Shown: one piece after another, positions 43,270 through 51,501 of the stretch
Position numbering within the stretch: position 1 is the stretch's first letter
How the letters are laid out: each line of letters starts with the position of its first letter
Source: Microbacterium rhizosphaerae
GTDB taxonomy: Bacteria; Actinomycetota; Actinomycetes; Actinomycetales; Microbacteriaceae
Direction: 5' to 3'
NCBI RefSeq assembly: GCF_034120055.1
Contig: NZ_CP139368.1
Span: 3,596,001-3,660,000 of the forward strand
Length of the DNA stretch: 64,000 bases
Notes under the pieces: generated by a model
Told to the model about the DNA's origin: nothing
What the model saw: only the letters and a program-made list of their open reading frames with translations
Database searches by the model: none
Made by a program: the position numbers and the translations under genes

Positions 43270-44079
43270 ATGCGCGACGCAACTCACGCAGGGCGCGCCG
43301 TGGTCGTCACGGGCGGCTCGCAGGGAATCGGGCGCGGAATCGCGGAGACCTTCGCTGCGCACGGCGCCGCGGTCGTCGTGCACGGCCTGACGGAGGACTT
43401 CGTCGCAGAGACGGTGGACGCGATCCGCCAGGCAGGAGGCGCGGCGATCGGATCGTGGGGCCCCATCGACGATCCGCAGACGGCGATCGACGCGGTGGAT
43501 GCCGCCATCCGCACGTTCGGCCGGCTCGACCACCTGGTCACCGCCGCAGGGGTCCAGCGCTACGGCGACGCCGTCTCGACATCGCTCGAGACGTGGGACG
43601 AGGTCTTCGACGTCAACGTCCGCGGTGTCTTCCTCGCGGCCCGCGCCGCGCTTCCGCACATTCGTCAGCGCCGGGGAACGGTCACGATCATCTCGTCCGT
43701 GCAGGCGACCGCGACCCAGCAGTCCGTCGTCGCCTACACCGCGAGCAAGGGCGCGCTCAACGCCATGACGCGGGCGATGGCGGTCGACGAGGCCGCCTAC
43801 GGCGTGCGTGTCAACTCGATCGCCCCCGGCTCGGTCGACACCCCGATGCTCCGCCACTCCGCTGCGATGTTCTCGGACGGCACGGCGGACGGCATCGAGA
43901 GCACGATCGCCGCGTGGGGCAGCGCGCACGCCCTCGGGCGCGTGGCGCAGCCCGGCGAGATCGGCGAGGTCGCGTCGTTCCTCGCGAGCGACGCCGCGAG
44001 CTTCATGACCGGTGCCGAACTCCGCGTCGACGGCGGCCTCCTCGCGCGTATCGCGGCCGCTCTTCCGGCCCGCGACTGA
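43270..44079 (+). CDS. Short-chain dehydrogenase/reductase (sugar-acid oxidoreductase)
   Basis: A 269-residue SDR; the ATG at 43270 has AAGGAGGT at 4-5 bases. Motifs: VVVTGGSQGIGRGIAE (residues 10-25), TAAGVQRYG (NNAG region), IISSVQATAT (Ser), YTASKGALNAMT (Tyr-Lys) and NSIAPGSVDTPM. It is first in an operon with a UxuA-type dehydratase, an APH-fold kinase and a divergent enolase. By analogy with fructuronate reductase (UxuB function), it may interconvert a keto-uronic and an aldonic acid, feeding the dehydratase. This is inference; its substrate is unknown. Confidence 0.85.
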   Translation: MRDATHAGRAVVVTGGSQGIGRGIAETFAAHGAAVVVHGLTEDFVAETVDAIRQAGGAAIGSWGPIDDPQTAIDAVDAAIRTFGRLDHLVTAAGVQRYGDAVSTSLETWDEVFDVNVRGVFLAARAALPHIRQRRGTVTIISSVQATATQQSVVAYTASKGALNAMTRAMAVDEAAYGVRVNSIAPGSVDTPMLRHSAAMFSDGTADGIESTIAAWGSAHALGRVAQPGEIGEVASFLASDAASFMTGAELRVDGGLLARIAAALPARD

Positions 44080-44109
44080 CACACGGACAGACGAACAGAA
44101 AGGCACCCG

Positions 44110-45168
44110 ATGATCCAGCTGAGCGAGCTCCTGCCACCGCGCCCGGAGGCGTCGTGGAAGCTCATCCGCCAGGTCGGCGTCGACAACGTCGTGGGCGTCC
44201 TCAACGGCGCCGAGCAGGACCAGCGCATGTTCCAGTCGGTGGGAGCCGGAGGGTGGACCGCGGAGGACCGGGACGAGGTGCCATGGAGCGAGAAGGCGCT
44301 CGCGCACAACGTCGAGGTGTACGCGGACTACGGCTTCCGCCTCATCGCGACCGAGGACACGGCGCCCCTCGACAAGGCGCGCCTCGGCCTGGAGGGGCGC
44401 GACGAGCAGATCGACCACGTCATCGAGCAGGTCCGTGCGATGGGGCGGCTCGGCATCCCCACCCTCGCCTACAACTGGATGGCCCTGTCGAGCTGGGGCC
44501 GCACGAACATCGCGATCCCCGACCGCGGCGGCGCCCTGGTCACAGGCTTCCGCAAGGCGGACACCGATGCCATGCCGCGTCTGGTCGACGAGGGCGAGGT
44601 GTCTCGCGAGCAGATGTGGGACGCCCTCGCATATTTCCTCGACGCGGTCGTCCCGGAGGCCGAGGCCGCGGGCGTGCGCCTGGCGATGCATCCGGACGAC
44701 CCGCCCCAGCCGTTCGACCGCAACCTGCCGCGGATCATGAGCTCGGTCGAGGCCTTCCGGCGGCTGCTGTCGCTGCATCCCTCGAACGCCAACGGCATCA
44801 CGCTCTGCCAGGGCAACTTCGCCCTGATGCCCGAGGTGCTCGACGGGACCACACCGATCCCGGCCGTCATCCGCGAGTTCGGCGCCGAGCGCATTCCCTT
44901 CGTGCACTTCCGCGACGTCCGCGGCACCCCGGTGGAGTTCCAGGAGACGTTCCACGACGCCGGCCAGACCGACATGCCGGCCTGCATGGAGGCGTACCAG
45001 GAGATCGGGTTCGCGGGCGCGATGCGGCCCGATCACGTTCCGACGCTCGAGGGGGAGCCCAACTCGCGCCCCGGCTACGAGACGCTCGGCCGCCTGTTCG
45101 CGATCGGCTACATCCGGGGTCTCGAGCAGTCCGTGTACGGGCACCCCTGCACACGGGTCGTCGCATGA
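44110..45168 (+). CDS. uxuA: Mannonate dehydratase family protein
   Basis: A 352-residue xylose-isomerase-fold dehydratase that removes water from D-mannonate to give 2-keto-3-deoxy-D-gluconate. Conserved elements are TLAYNWMALSSWGRTN, AMHPDDPPQPF (metal His-Pro-Asp-Asp), the NGITLCQGNF segment, VHFRDVRGTP and the AMRPDHVPTLEG end of the active site. It follows the SDR by 30 bases. With kinase and aldolase of the usual pathway reduced to fragments at 38597-38842, the product must be used elsewhere or by the two downstream genes. A related substrate such as another C2/C3-configured aldonate is possible. Confidence 0.87.
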   Translation: MIQLSELLPPRPEASWKLIRQVGVDNVVGVLNGAEQDQRMFQSVGAGGWTAEDRDEVPWSEKALAHNVEVYADYGFRLIATEDTAPLDKARLGLEGRDEQIDHVIEQVRAMGRLGIPTLAYNWMALSSWGRTNIAIPDRGGALVTGFRKADTDAMPRLVDEGEVSREQMWDALAYFLDAVVPEAEAAGVRLAMHPDDPPQPFDRNLPRIMSSVEAFRRLLSLHPSNANGITLCQGNFALMPEVLDGTTPIPAVIREFGAERIPFVHFRDVRGTPVEFQETFHDAGQTDMPACMEAYQEIGFAGAMRPDHVPTLEGEPNSRPGYETLGRLFAIGYIRGLEQSVYGHPCTRVVA

Positions 45169-46178
45169 CCAGCGCACCGACGACGGATGCCTCCACGGTC
45201 GACGGCGCGGACGCGCTGTCTGCGATCCTCGTACGGCTCGGCCTCGCCCGAGCCGGGCAGCCGATCGAGTTCGAGGCGCTCTCGGGCGGAGTCTCCTCCG
45301 ACATCTGGGTGGTGCGCACCGCGGATCGGCCGTTCGTCGTCAAGCGCGCGCTCGAGCAGCTCAAAGTCGACGCGGACTGGCATGCGCCCCTTGCGCGCGT
45401 CGCGTCGGAGGCCGCGTGGCTCGAGTACGCGGGCGCCGTCGTCCCGGGCTCGTGCCCGCGTGTGCTGGCCTTCGACGCGGAGACCTTCACGATGGCGCTG
45501 GAGTATCTCGATCCCGCCGAGCACCGCAACTGGAAGTCCGAGCTCCTCGCCGGTCGGGTCGACCCCGGTGTGGCGGCATCCGTCGCCTCGCGCCTCGGCC
45601 GCGTGCATGCAGCGTCGGCGGGCGACACCGCGCTCGCCGCGCGTTTCGATCACGCCGACCTCTTCGAGTCGCTCCGGATCGAGCCCTACCTCGTCCGGGC
45701 GGGGGCCGCTGTGCCAGAGGCGCGTGAGCAGCTGGCCGAGATCGCCCAGTCCCTCCGCGCCACCCGTGTCGGCCTGGTGCACGGCGACGTGAGCCCGAAG
45801 AACATCCTCATCGGCGCCGAGCCGATGTTCCTCGACGCCGAGTGTGCGACGTGGGGCGACCCGGCCTTCGACGCGGCGTTCTGCCTCACGCACCTCGTGC
45901 TCAAGCGCATCCACCTGGCCGCTCAGGGCGCGGCGCTGCGCGCCTCGGCACATGCGTTCCAGGATGCGTACCTCGCCGAGGTCGACTGGGAGGACGCGGA
46001 CGCCGCGTCCCGCCGCATCGACCGGATCGTGCCGGCCCTCCTCCTGGCGCGCGTGGCCGGGGCCTCCCCCGTCGAGTATCTCGACGACGGAAGCCGCGCT
46101 CGGGTTCGATCTCTCGCCATCACGGCGCTCCGCACCGGGGTGCCGGTCGGCGCCCTCCTCGACGACGAAGAAGGATGA
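45165..46178 (+). CDS. APH-fold small-molecule kinase
   Basis: A 337-residue aminoglycoside-phosphotransferase-fold kinase whose ATG overlaps the uxuA stop. N-lobe K60 in RPFVVKRAL binds ATP; the catalytic Brenner motif is HGDVSPKN (H206, D208, N213) and the metal-binding Asp is D224 in FLDAECATWGDPAFD. Relatives phosphorylate hydroxyl groups of choline, homoserine, methylthioribose, fructosamines and antibiotics. Here operon position between a sugar-acid dehydratase and an enolase argues for a sugar-acid or keto-acid substrate, not antibiotic resistance. The family is not known to me in mannonate pathways. Confidence 0.85.
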   Translation: MTSAPTTDASTVDGADALSAILVRLGLARAGQPIEFEALSGGVSSDIWVVRTADRPFVVKRALEQLKVDADWHAPLARVASEAAWLEYAGAVVPGSCPRVLAFDAETFTMALEYLDPAEHRNWKSELLAGRVDPGVAASVASRLGRVHAASAGDTALAARFDHADLFESLRIEPYLVRAGAAVPEAREQLAEIAQSLRATRVGLVHGDVSPKNILIGAEPMFLDAECATWGDPAFDAAFCLTHLVLKRIHLAAQGAALRASAHAFQDAYLAEVDWEDADAASRRIDRIVPALLLARVAGASPVEYLDDGSRARVRSLAITALRTGVPVGALLDDEEG

Positions 46179-46180
46179 CC

Positions 46181-47419
46181 ATGACTGACACCATCGCCGC
46201 CGTGTGCGCCCGTCGGGTCTGGGACTCGCGCGGGCTTCCGACCATCGAGGTCGAGGTGCGCACGAGCAGCGGCGCCCGAGGGCAGGGCATCGCACCCGCG
46301 GGAGCATCGACGGGTCGCCGGGAGGCACGGGAACTGCGCGACGGCGGCGACCGGCTCGGCGGATGCGACGTCATCCGCGCGGTCGAGCTCGCGATCTCGG
46401 TCGTCGGACCTCGGATCACAGGCATCGACGTCCACGATCAGGAGGCGGTCGACGCGATCCTCGCCCGGATGGGCCCCGAGGTCGGCGGCAACACGACGAC
46501 CGCGGCGTCGCTCGCGGTGCTCCATGCCGCCGGCGCGAGCCGCGGCATCCCCGCGTGGGCGGTGCTGGATGCCGCGCCCCGCTGGATGCCCCGACCGCAG
46601 ATCCAGATCATCGGGGGCGGGGCGCATGCGGCGCACCGCACGGCCGTCCAGGACTTCATGGTGCTGCCCCTCAGTCCCACGCGGATCGCGGACGCGTTCT
46701 TCGAGGTCGCCGAGGTCTATCGCGCCGTGGGCGCCGTCCTCGCCGAACGCGGCCCGCGCCGTGGCGTCGCCGACGAGGGCGGGCACTGGCCGGAGGTCAC
46801 CGGCACCGAGGATGCACTGGACCTCCTGGTCGCGGGTATCGAACGTGCCGGGCTGGTTCCCGGTGTCGACATGGCGATCTCGCTCGACATCGCGGCGACG
46901 CAGTTCGCGTCCGCCGACGGCTACGGGGTCGGCGATCGCTCGTACGACACGGCCGACTGGATCGCCGAGCTCGATCGGCTCTGCCGCGCCTACCCGATCT
47001 CCACCATCGAAGACCCGGCGGGCGAGGACGACGCCCGAGGCATGCGGCGGGCGGTCGCGACCCTGGGCGACACCGCGGTCGTGGTCGGCGACGACTACCT
47101 CGTCACCGACGCGGATCGGATCGAGGCGGCTGCGCGCGACGAGGCCGTCCAGGCGGCGCTCATCAAGGTCAACCAGGTGGGGACCGTGACGGGCGCGGCG
47201 CGCGCTGTTGCGGCCGCGCGAGCGAACGACCTGTCGGTCATCGTCTCGGCGCGCTCCGGCGAGACGGAGGATGTGTCGGTCGCACATCTGGCCACCGGCT
47301 GGGGCGCCGACATCGTGAAGGTCGGCTCGATCACCCGCGGCGAGCGCACCGCGAAATGGAACGAGCTGATCCGCATCGACGAGGCCCTCGGCGGGCTGCC
47401 CCTCGCCCCTGCACCCTGA
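46181..47419 (+). CDS. Divergent enolase paralogue of unknown substrate
   Basis: A 412-residue true enolase-family protein. The ATG at 46181 is preferred because AGAAGGA precedes it by 6-7 bases; the ATG at 46175 overlapping the kinase stop is possible. Conserved with enolase: VWDSRGLPTIEVEV, GASTG and ELRDG loops, E199 (ADEGG), D236 (SLDIAA), E277 (IEDPAGE), D304/D305 (VGDDYLVT), K329 (LIKVNQVGT) and K380 (VKVGSITRGER). Changed: PAGAST instead of PSGAST, D158 where enolase has Glu (VQDFMVLP), HAAHRT instead of HADNNV, and SARSGE instead of SHRSGE (A357). The reaction core is intact but the substrate-binding loops are not, so it probably dehydrates a phosphorylated acid other than 2-phosphoglycerate, presumably made by the kinase upstream. 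Confidence 0.87.
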   Translation: MTDTIAAVCARRVWDSRGLPTIEVEVRTSSGARGQGIAPAGASTGRREARELRDGGDRLGGCDVIRAVELAISVVGPRITGIDVHDQEAVDAILARMGPEVGGNTTTAASLAVLHAAGASRGIPAWAVLDAAPRWMPRPQIQIIGGGAHAAHRTAVQDFMVLPLSPTRIADAFFEVAEVYRAVGAVLAERGPRRGVADEGGHWPEVTGTEDALDLLVAGIERAGLVPGVDMAISLDIAATQFASADGYGVGDRSYDTADWIAELDRLCRAYPISTIEDPAGEDDARGMRRAVATLGDTAVVVGDDYLVTDADRIEAAARDEAVQAALIKVNQVGTVTGAARAVAAARANDLSVIVSARSGETEDVSVAHLATGWGADIVKVGSITRGERTAKWNELIRIDEALGGLPLAPAP

Positions 47420-47431
47420 CGTGGGTGATCG

Positions 47432-48415
47432 TCACCCGGAGGCCGGCTCCCCCTGAGGCTCGGAGGCCGGGATCAGCCCGCGCGCCTCGAGCTCGGCCCA
47501 GAGGCTCTCGGGGATGTCGGCCGCCATGCGTCGCGCGTTCTCCACGACGGCCTCGGGACGGGAGGTCCCGACCACCACGGTCGCCACCAGAGGATGGCGC
47601 AGCGGGTATCGCAGCGCCGCCGCCGGCAGCTCGACACCGAACTCGCGGCAGCAGTCGGCCAGCAGTCGTGCGCGCGCCAGTGTCGCGTCGGGCACCGCGC
47701 CATAGTCGTAGTGCGCGTCGGCGCCGGGGTCGTCGGTGGCCAGCAGGCCGGAGTTGAACACCGCCGCATCCACGATCCGCACCCCGCGCTCCGCGCACGC
47801 GGGGAAGAGGTCGACAAGGGCCGGCTGCTCGAGGAGCGTGTAACGCCCCGCGATCATGACGAGGTCGAGGTCGCCCTCCCGCACGGCGCGGGTGGCCACG
47901 GCCGGATCGTTGACGCCGACCCCGATCTGGGTGACGACGCCTTCGTCGCGCAACGCGGCGAGGGCCGGCAGCCCTTCGCGCAGGCCCCACTCGAGGTCGT
48001 ACGCGTCGGGGTCGTGCAGGTAGAGGATGTCGATGCGGTCGAGCCCGAGCCTCTCGAGGGAGTCCTCGAGGCTGCGCCGGATGCCGGACGCGCTGGGATC
48101 GAACCGCCGGACGAGGTCGTCCGGCACATCGAACCCGTTCGCCAGGTCGCGCCCGCCGTCGTGGTCGGCGTTCGGGACCAGCAGGCGCCCGACCTTCGTC
48201 GAGAGGACGTACTCGTCCCGCGGCTTCTCGCGGAGGAATGCGCCGAGCCGGCGCTCGGACAGCCCCAGTCCGTAGTGGGGAGCCGTGTCGAAGTAGCGGA
48301 TGCCGGCATCCCACGCCGCGTGCAGCGTCTCGGACGCGCGCTCGTCCGGGACCGCGCGGTACAGATTGCCGATCGAGGCGCCGCCGAAGCCGAGCGGGCC
48401 GATGTCGGCCGTCAC
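47432..48415 (-). CDS. Aldo/keto reductase, probable L-fucose (D-threo-aldose) 1-dehydrogenase
   Basis: A 327-residue aldo/keto reductase from a GTG at 48415 overlapping the fuconate dehydratase stop. The tetrad is visible: Asp and Tyr in [14 protein letters not shown], Lys in LSTKVGR, His in [11 protein letters not shown]; the NAD(P) site includes [11 protein letters not shown] near the C-terminus. Members of this group (D-threo-aldose/L-fucose dehydrogenase) oxidise the anomeric carbon of L-fucose to L-fucono-lactone, exactly the step missing from the rest of the block. It is transcribed with the dehydratase; convergent to the enolase operon with 12 bases between stops. Confidence 0.86.
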   Translation of the reverse strand: MTADIGPLGFGGASIGNLYRAVPDERASETLHAAWDAGIRYFDTAPHYGLGLSERRLGAFLREKPRDEYVLSTKVGRLLVPNADHDGGRDLANGFDVPDDLVRRFDPSASGIRRSLEDSLERLGLDRIDILYLHDPDAYDLEWGLREGLPALAALRDEGVVTQIGVGVNDPAVATRAVREGDLDLVMIAGRYTLLEQPALVDLFPACAERGVRIVDAAVFNSGLLATDDPGADAHYDYGAVPDATLARARLLADCCREFGVELPAAALRYPLRHPLVATVVVGTSRPEAVVENARRMAADIPESLWAELEARGLIPASEPQGEPASG

Positions 48416-49707
48416 GATGCCGCCGCCGATCGCCGCCACGTGTGCTCGGCGATCGAGGCTCTGAGCATCTCGGTGCCGGCGCCGGGGGCCGTGGGCGCCA
48501 GGTAGCGTCCGCCGGCGACGTGCACCGGGGTCGCGAAGTGCTCGTGCAGGTGGTCCACGTACTCGATCATGCGCTCGTCCATGCTTCCGGACACGGCGAC
48601 GAAGTCGAACATCGACAGGTGCTGCACCGCCTCGCACAGGCCGACGCCGCCCGCGTGCGGACACACCGGGACGCCGAACTTCGCGGCCAGCAGCAGGTTC
48701 GCGATGTTCTCAGCGACTCCGCCCACGCGGGCCGCATCGATCTGCATGATCCCCATGCCGCCCGCCTGCAGCAGCTGCTTGAACACGATCCTGTTCTGCA
48801 CGTGCTCTCCGGTCGCGACGCGGATCGGGGCGATCGCGCGTGCGATGGCGGCGTGTCCGAGGATGTCGTCCGGACTCGTCGGCTCCTCGATCCAGGCGAG
48901 GTCGAACGCGGCGAGCTCGCGGATCCGGTCGATGGCGACGGGCACGTCCCAGCGCTGGTTGGCGTCGACCGCGATCCGGATGTCGGGGCCGACCGCTGCC
49001 CGCGCGATCGCGAGCCTGCGGGCGTCGTCCGCTGGGTCGCCGCCGACCTTGAGCTTGATCTGGCCGAAGCCATCGGCGACGGCCTCCCGGCTGAGGCGCT
49101 CGAGCTTCTCGTCGGAGTAGCCCAGCCACCCCGGCGTCGTCGTGTACGCCGGGTAGCCCTCGGCGCGCAGCCTCTCGATCCGTTCGGCGCGACCGGGCTC
49201 GGCCCGCCGCAGGATCTCCAGCGCATCGTCCTCGGTCAGGGCGTCGGTGAGGTACCGGAAATCGATGAGCGAGACCAGCTCCTCGGGGCTCATCCGGGAC
49301 AGGTGCAGCCACAGCGGTTCACCGGCCCGCTTCGCGCGCAGGTCCCACAGCGCGTTGAGGGCGGCTCCGATCGCCATGTGCATGATGCCCTTCTCGGGGC
49401 CGAGCCATCGCAGCTGGGAGTCGTGGATGAGACGACGCGAGATGCCTCCCATGTCACGCAGGAGGTCGTCGAGATCCTCCCCGACCAGGTAGTCGCGCAG
49501 GGCGTCGAGCGCCGCGACCTGGACCTCGGTCCCGCGGCCGATCGTGAACACGAACCCGTGGCCCTCGAGTCCGTCCGAGGAGTCGGTGCGGACGATGAGG
49601 TACGCGGCGGAGTAATCCGGATCGGGGTTCATGGCATCCGATCCGTCCAGCGTGATGGATGTCGGGAATCGGATGTCGAACGTGTCGACAGCGGTGATGA
49701 TCGTCAT
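48412..49707 (-). CDS. L-fuconate dehydratase
   Basis: A 431-residue enolase-superfamily enzyme that converts L-fuconate to 2-keto-3-deoxy-L-fuconate. Catalytic K218 and K220 (IKLKVGG), metal ligands D248 (IAVDANQRW), E274/E275 ([10 protein letters not shown]) and E301 (ATGEHVQNR), and H351 ([11 protein letters not shown]) are in place, at positions matching those I recall for the characterised Xanthomonas enzyme. Long conserved segments ([40 protein letters not shown]) are typical of this subgroup. It is the first gene of its unit, with a FadR-type operator inside its promoter. Confidence in the substrate is high because the whole pathway surrounds it. Confidence 0.92.
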   Translation of the reverse strand: MTIITAVDTFDIRFPTSITLDGSDAMNPDPDYSAAYLIVRTDSSDGLEGHGFVFTIGRGTEVQVAALDALRDYLVGEDLDDLLRDMGGISRRLIHDSQLRWLGPEKGIMHMAIGAALNALWDLRAKRAGEPLWLHLSRMSPEELVSLIDFRYLTDALTEDDALEILRRAEPGRAERIERLRAEGYPAYTTTPGWLGYSDEKLERLSREAVADGFGQIKLKVGGDPADDARRLAIARAAVGPDIRIAVDANQRWDVPVAIDRIRELAAFDLAWIEEPTSPDDILGHAAIARAIAPIRVATGEHVQNRIVFKQLLQAGGMGIMQIDAARVGGVAENIANLLLAAKFGVPVCPHAGGVGLCEAVQHLSMFDFVAVSGSMDERMIEYVDHLHEHFATPVHVAGGRYLAPTAPGAGTEMLRASIAEHTWRRSAAAS

Positions 49708-49725
49708 CTCATCCTTTCCGGTTCG

Positions 49726-49754
49726 AGCTTAGACATCGGATGTATGTGCGTCAA
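49726..49754 (-). promoter_or_regulatory. Fuconate dehydratase promoter with embedded FadR-type operator
   Basis: On the minus strand, -35 TTGACG (complement of 49749-49754) and -10 TAAGCT (complement of 49726-49731) are 17 bases apart, and the spacer contains the operator GACATCGGATGTA (49732-49744). The site also lies about 107 bases upstream of the divergent FAH gene, so one bound dimer could control both directions. Confidence 0.65.
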
Positions 49755-49850
49755 CGCGGATCGGATTGTGCCATTATGGGAGTCATCGCGGACCTGACGG
49801 CTTCAGAGTTCCGATGTTCTTGGATGACTTCCTCCGACGAAGGAGTGCAC

Positions 49851-50714
49851 ATGCGATTCGCGCGACTCGGTCCCCGCGGCGAGGAGATTCCTGCCGTCCT
49901 CCACGACGACACCTGGTTCGACATCCGCTCGATCACGGCCGACATCGACGGCGCGTTCCTCGCCGGCGGCGGGGTCGAACGGGTGCGTGCAGCGCTCGCC
50001 GCAGCATCCCTGCCCGAGCTTCCGGCCCCGAGTCGGTTCGGCGCTCCGATCGCGCGGCCGTCCGCCGTGTACTGCGTCGGGATGAACTACGCGGCGCACG
50101 CAGCCGAGTCCGGCTCGGCGCCTCCCGAGAACCTCGTCATGTTCATGAAGGCGCCCAACACCGTCGTCGGACCCGACGACGACGTCGAGATTCCGCCCGG
50201 CAGCCTCAAGACCGACTGGGAGGTCGAGCTCGGCATCGTAATCGCCGCGCAGACGTCCCGCCTGGCATCGCCCGCCGAAGCGCGCGACCGGATCGCGGGG
50301 TTCGTCCTCGCCAACGATCTCTCCGAGCGCGATTGGCAGCTTGCGGTGTCCGGGGGTCAATGGTCGAAGGGGAAGTCGGCGCCCGGCTTCCTGCCGCTCG
50401 GACCGTGGCTCGTCACGCCGGACGAACTGGATGCCGACGACGTCCGGCTGCAGTCGTGGGTCAACGGAGATCCGCGGCAGGACTCGCGCACAGCCGACCT
50501 CATCTTCCCGATCGACACCATCGTGTGGGAGCTGAGCCGCTATCTGACGCTCGAGCCGGGCGATGTCGTGCTCACCGGGACACCCGAGGGGGTCGCGCTG
50601 TCGGGCCGGTTCCCGTACCTCGCCGCCGGAGACGTCGTCGACCTCGAGATCGAGGGTCTCGGGCATCAGCGGCAGCGCTATGTGGCGGCGGACGTCGGAG
50701 AAGGGAACCGCTGA
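49851..50714 (+). CDS. FAH-family hydrolase, probable 2,4-diketo-3-deoxy-L-fuconate hydrolase
   Basis: A 287-residue FAH-fold enzyme; the ATG at 49851 has GAAGGAG 5-6 bases before it, while an earlier in-frame Met at 49740 would overlap the operator region. Key segments: FGAPIARPSAVYCVGMNYAA, metal-binding DWEVELGIVIA, ANDLSERDWQLAVSGGQWSK, LTGTPEGVALSGRFPYL. It is the probable last step: cleavage of 2,4-diketo-3-deoxy-L-fuconate to pyruvate and L-lactate. The SDR gene follows after one base. It is paralogous to the product at 39631. Confidence 0.88.
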   Translation: MRFARLGPRGEEIPAVLHDDTWFDIRSITADIDGAFLAGGGVERVRAALAAASLPELPAPSRFGAPIARPSAVYCVGMNYAAHAAESGSAPPENLVMFMKAPNTVVGPDDDVEIPPGSLKTDWEVELGIVIAAQTSRLASPAEARDRIAGFVLANDLSERDWQLAVSGGQWSKGKSAPGFLPLGPWLVTPDELDADDVRLQSWVNGDPRQDSRTADLIFPIDTIVWELSRYLTLEPGDVVLTGTPEGVALSGRFPYLAAGDVVDLEIEGLGHQRQRYVAADVGEGNR

Positions 50715-50715
50715 C

Positions 50716-51468
50716 ATGAGCACGAATCTCGACGGCCTGGTCGCGATCGTCACCGGGGGCGCCTCCGGGATCGGCGCCGCCATCGCGGCGCGACTGCGCG
50801 CGGGCGGCGCCCGCGTCGCGGTCTTCGATCTCAACCCGGACGAGGCGAAGGAGGCGGATGCCGCGATCCGGGTCGACGTCACCGACGACGCATCCGTCGT
50901 GGCCGGCGTGGCCGCGGTCGTCGCCCGGTTCGGCCGGATCGACATCGTCGTGAACAACGCAGGAATCGGTGCACAGGGTGACATCGCCGCGAACAGCGAC
51001 GAGGAATGGCACCGCGTGTGGGACATCAACGTGGTCGGCATGGCACGCGTCTCGCGCGCGGCTCTGCCGCACCTGCGGAAGTCTCCGGCCGCGGCGATCT
51101 GCAACACCTCGTCGATCGCTGCGACGGCGGGCCTCCCCCAGCGCGTCCTCTACAGCGCGACGAAGGGCGCCGTGCTCTCGATGACCCAGGCGATGGCGGC
51201 CGACCATCTGCGCGAGGGGATCAGGGTCAACGCGGTCAATCCGGGCACAGCCGACACCCCGTGGATCGGGCGCCTCCTCAGCTCCGCAGACGACCCGGCG
51301 GCGGAGCGCGCGGCCCTCGAGGCTCGCCAGCCGCACGGACGACTCGTGTCCGCCGACGAGGTCGCCGAGGCCGTGGCCTACCTCGTCAGCCCGATGGCCG
51401 GCTCGACGACGGGCGCCTCGATCGCCGTCGACGGAGGGATGCAGGGGCTCCGCCTCCGCCCCGAGTAG
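50716..51468 (+). CDS. SDR, probable 2-keto-3-deoxy-L-fuconate dehydrogenase
   Basis: A 250-residue classical SDR with AIVTGGASGIGAAIA (residues 9-23), NNAGIGAQG, NTSSIAATAG (catalytic Ser), YSATKGAVLSMTQA (Tyr-Lys) and NAVNPGTADTPWIGR. This type oxidises the C4 hydroxyl of 2-keto-3-deoxy-L-fuconate with NAD. It directly follows the hydrolase that would use its product. Its paralogue at 38869 shares the LEARQPHGRLV segment, suggesting duplication of the SDR/FAH pair to serve two sugars. Confidence 0.88.
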   Translation: MSTNLDGLVAIVTGGASGIGAAIAARLRAGGARVAVFDLNPDEAKEADAAIRVDVTDDASVVAGVAAVVARFGRIDIVVNNAGIGAQGDIAANSDEEWHRVWDINVVGMARVSRAALPHLRKSPAAAICNTSSIAATAGLPQRVLYSATKGAVLSMTQAMAADHLREGIRVNAVNPGTADTPWIGRLLSSADDPAAERAALEARQPHGRLVSADEVAEAVAYLVSPMAGSTTGASIAVDGGMQGLRLRPE

Positions 51469-51501
51469 CCGCGGTTCGACGGCGCGGGAGCCCCTCGGGC
51501 G

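Noticed and set aside
45165..46178. Reading the APH-fold gene as an aminoglycoside resistance gene
   Set aside because: It is translationally coupled to uxuA and lies in a sugar-acid operon; APH fold alone does not imply resistance.
47417..47450. Short GGGTGA/TCACCC stem between the convergent enolase and aldose dehydrogenase genes
   Set aside because: Six base pairs with a 3-base loop and partly inside the coding end; too weak to annotate as terminator.
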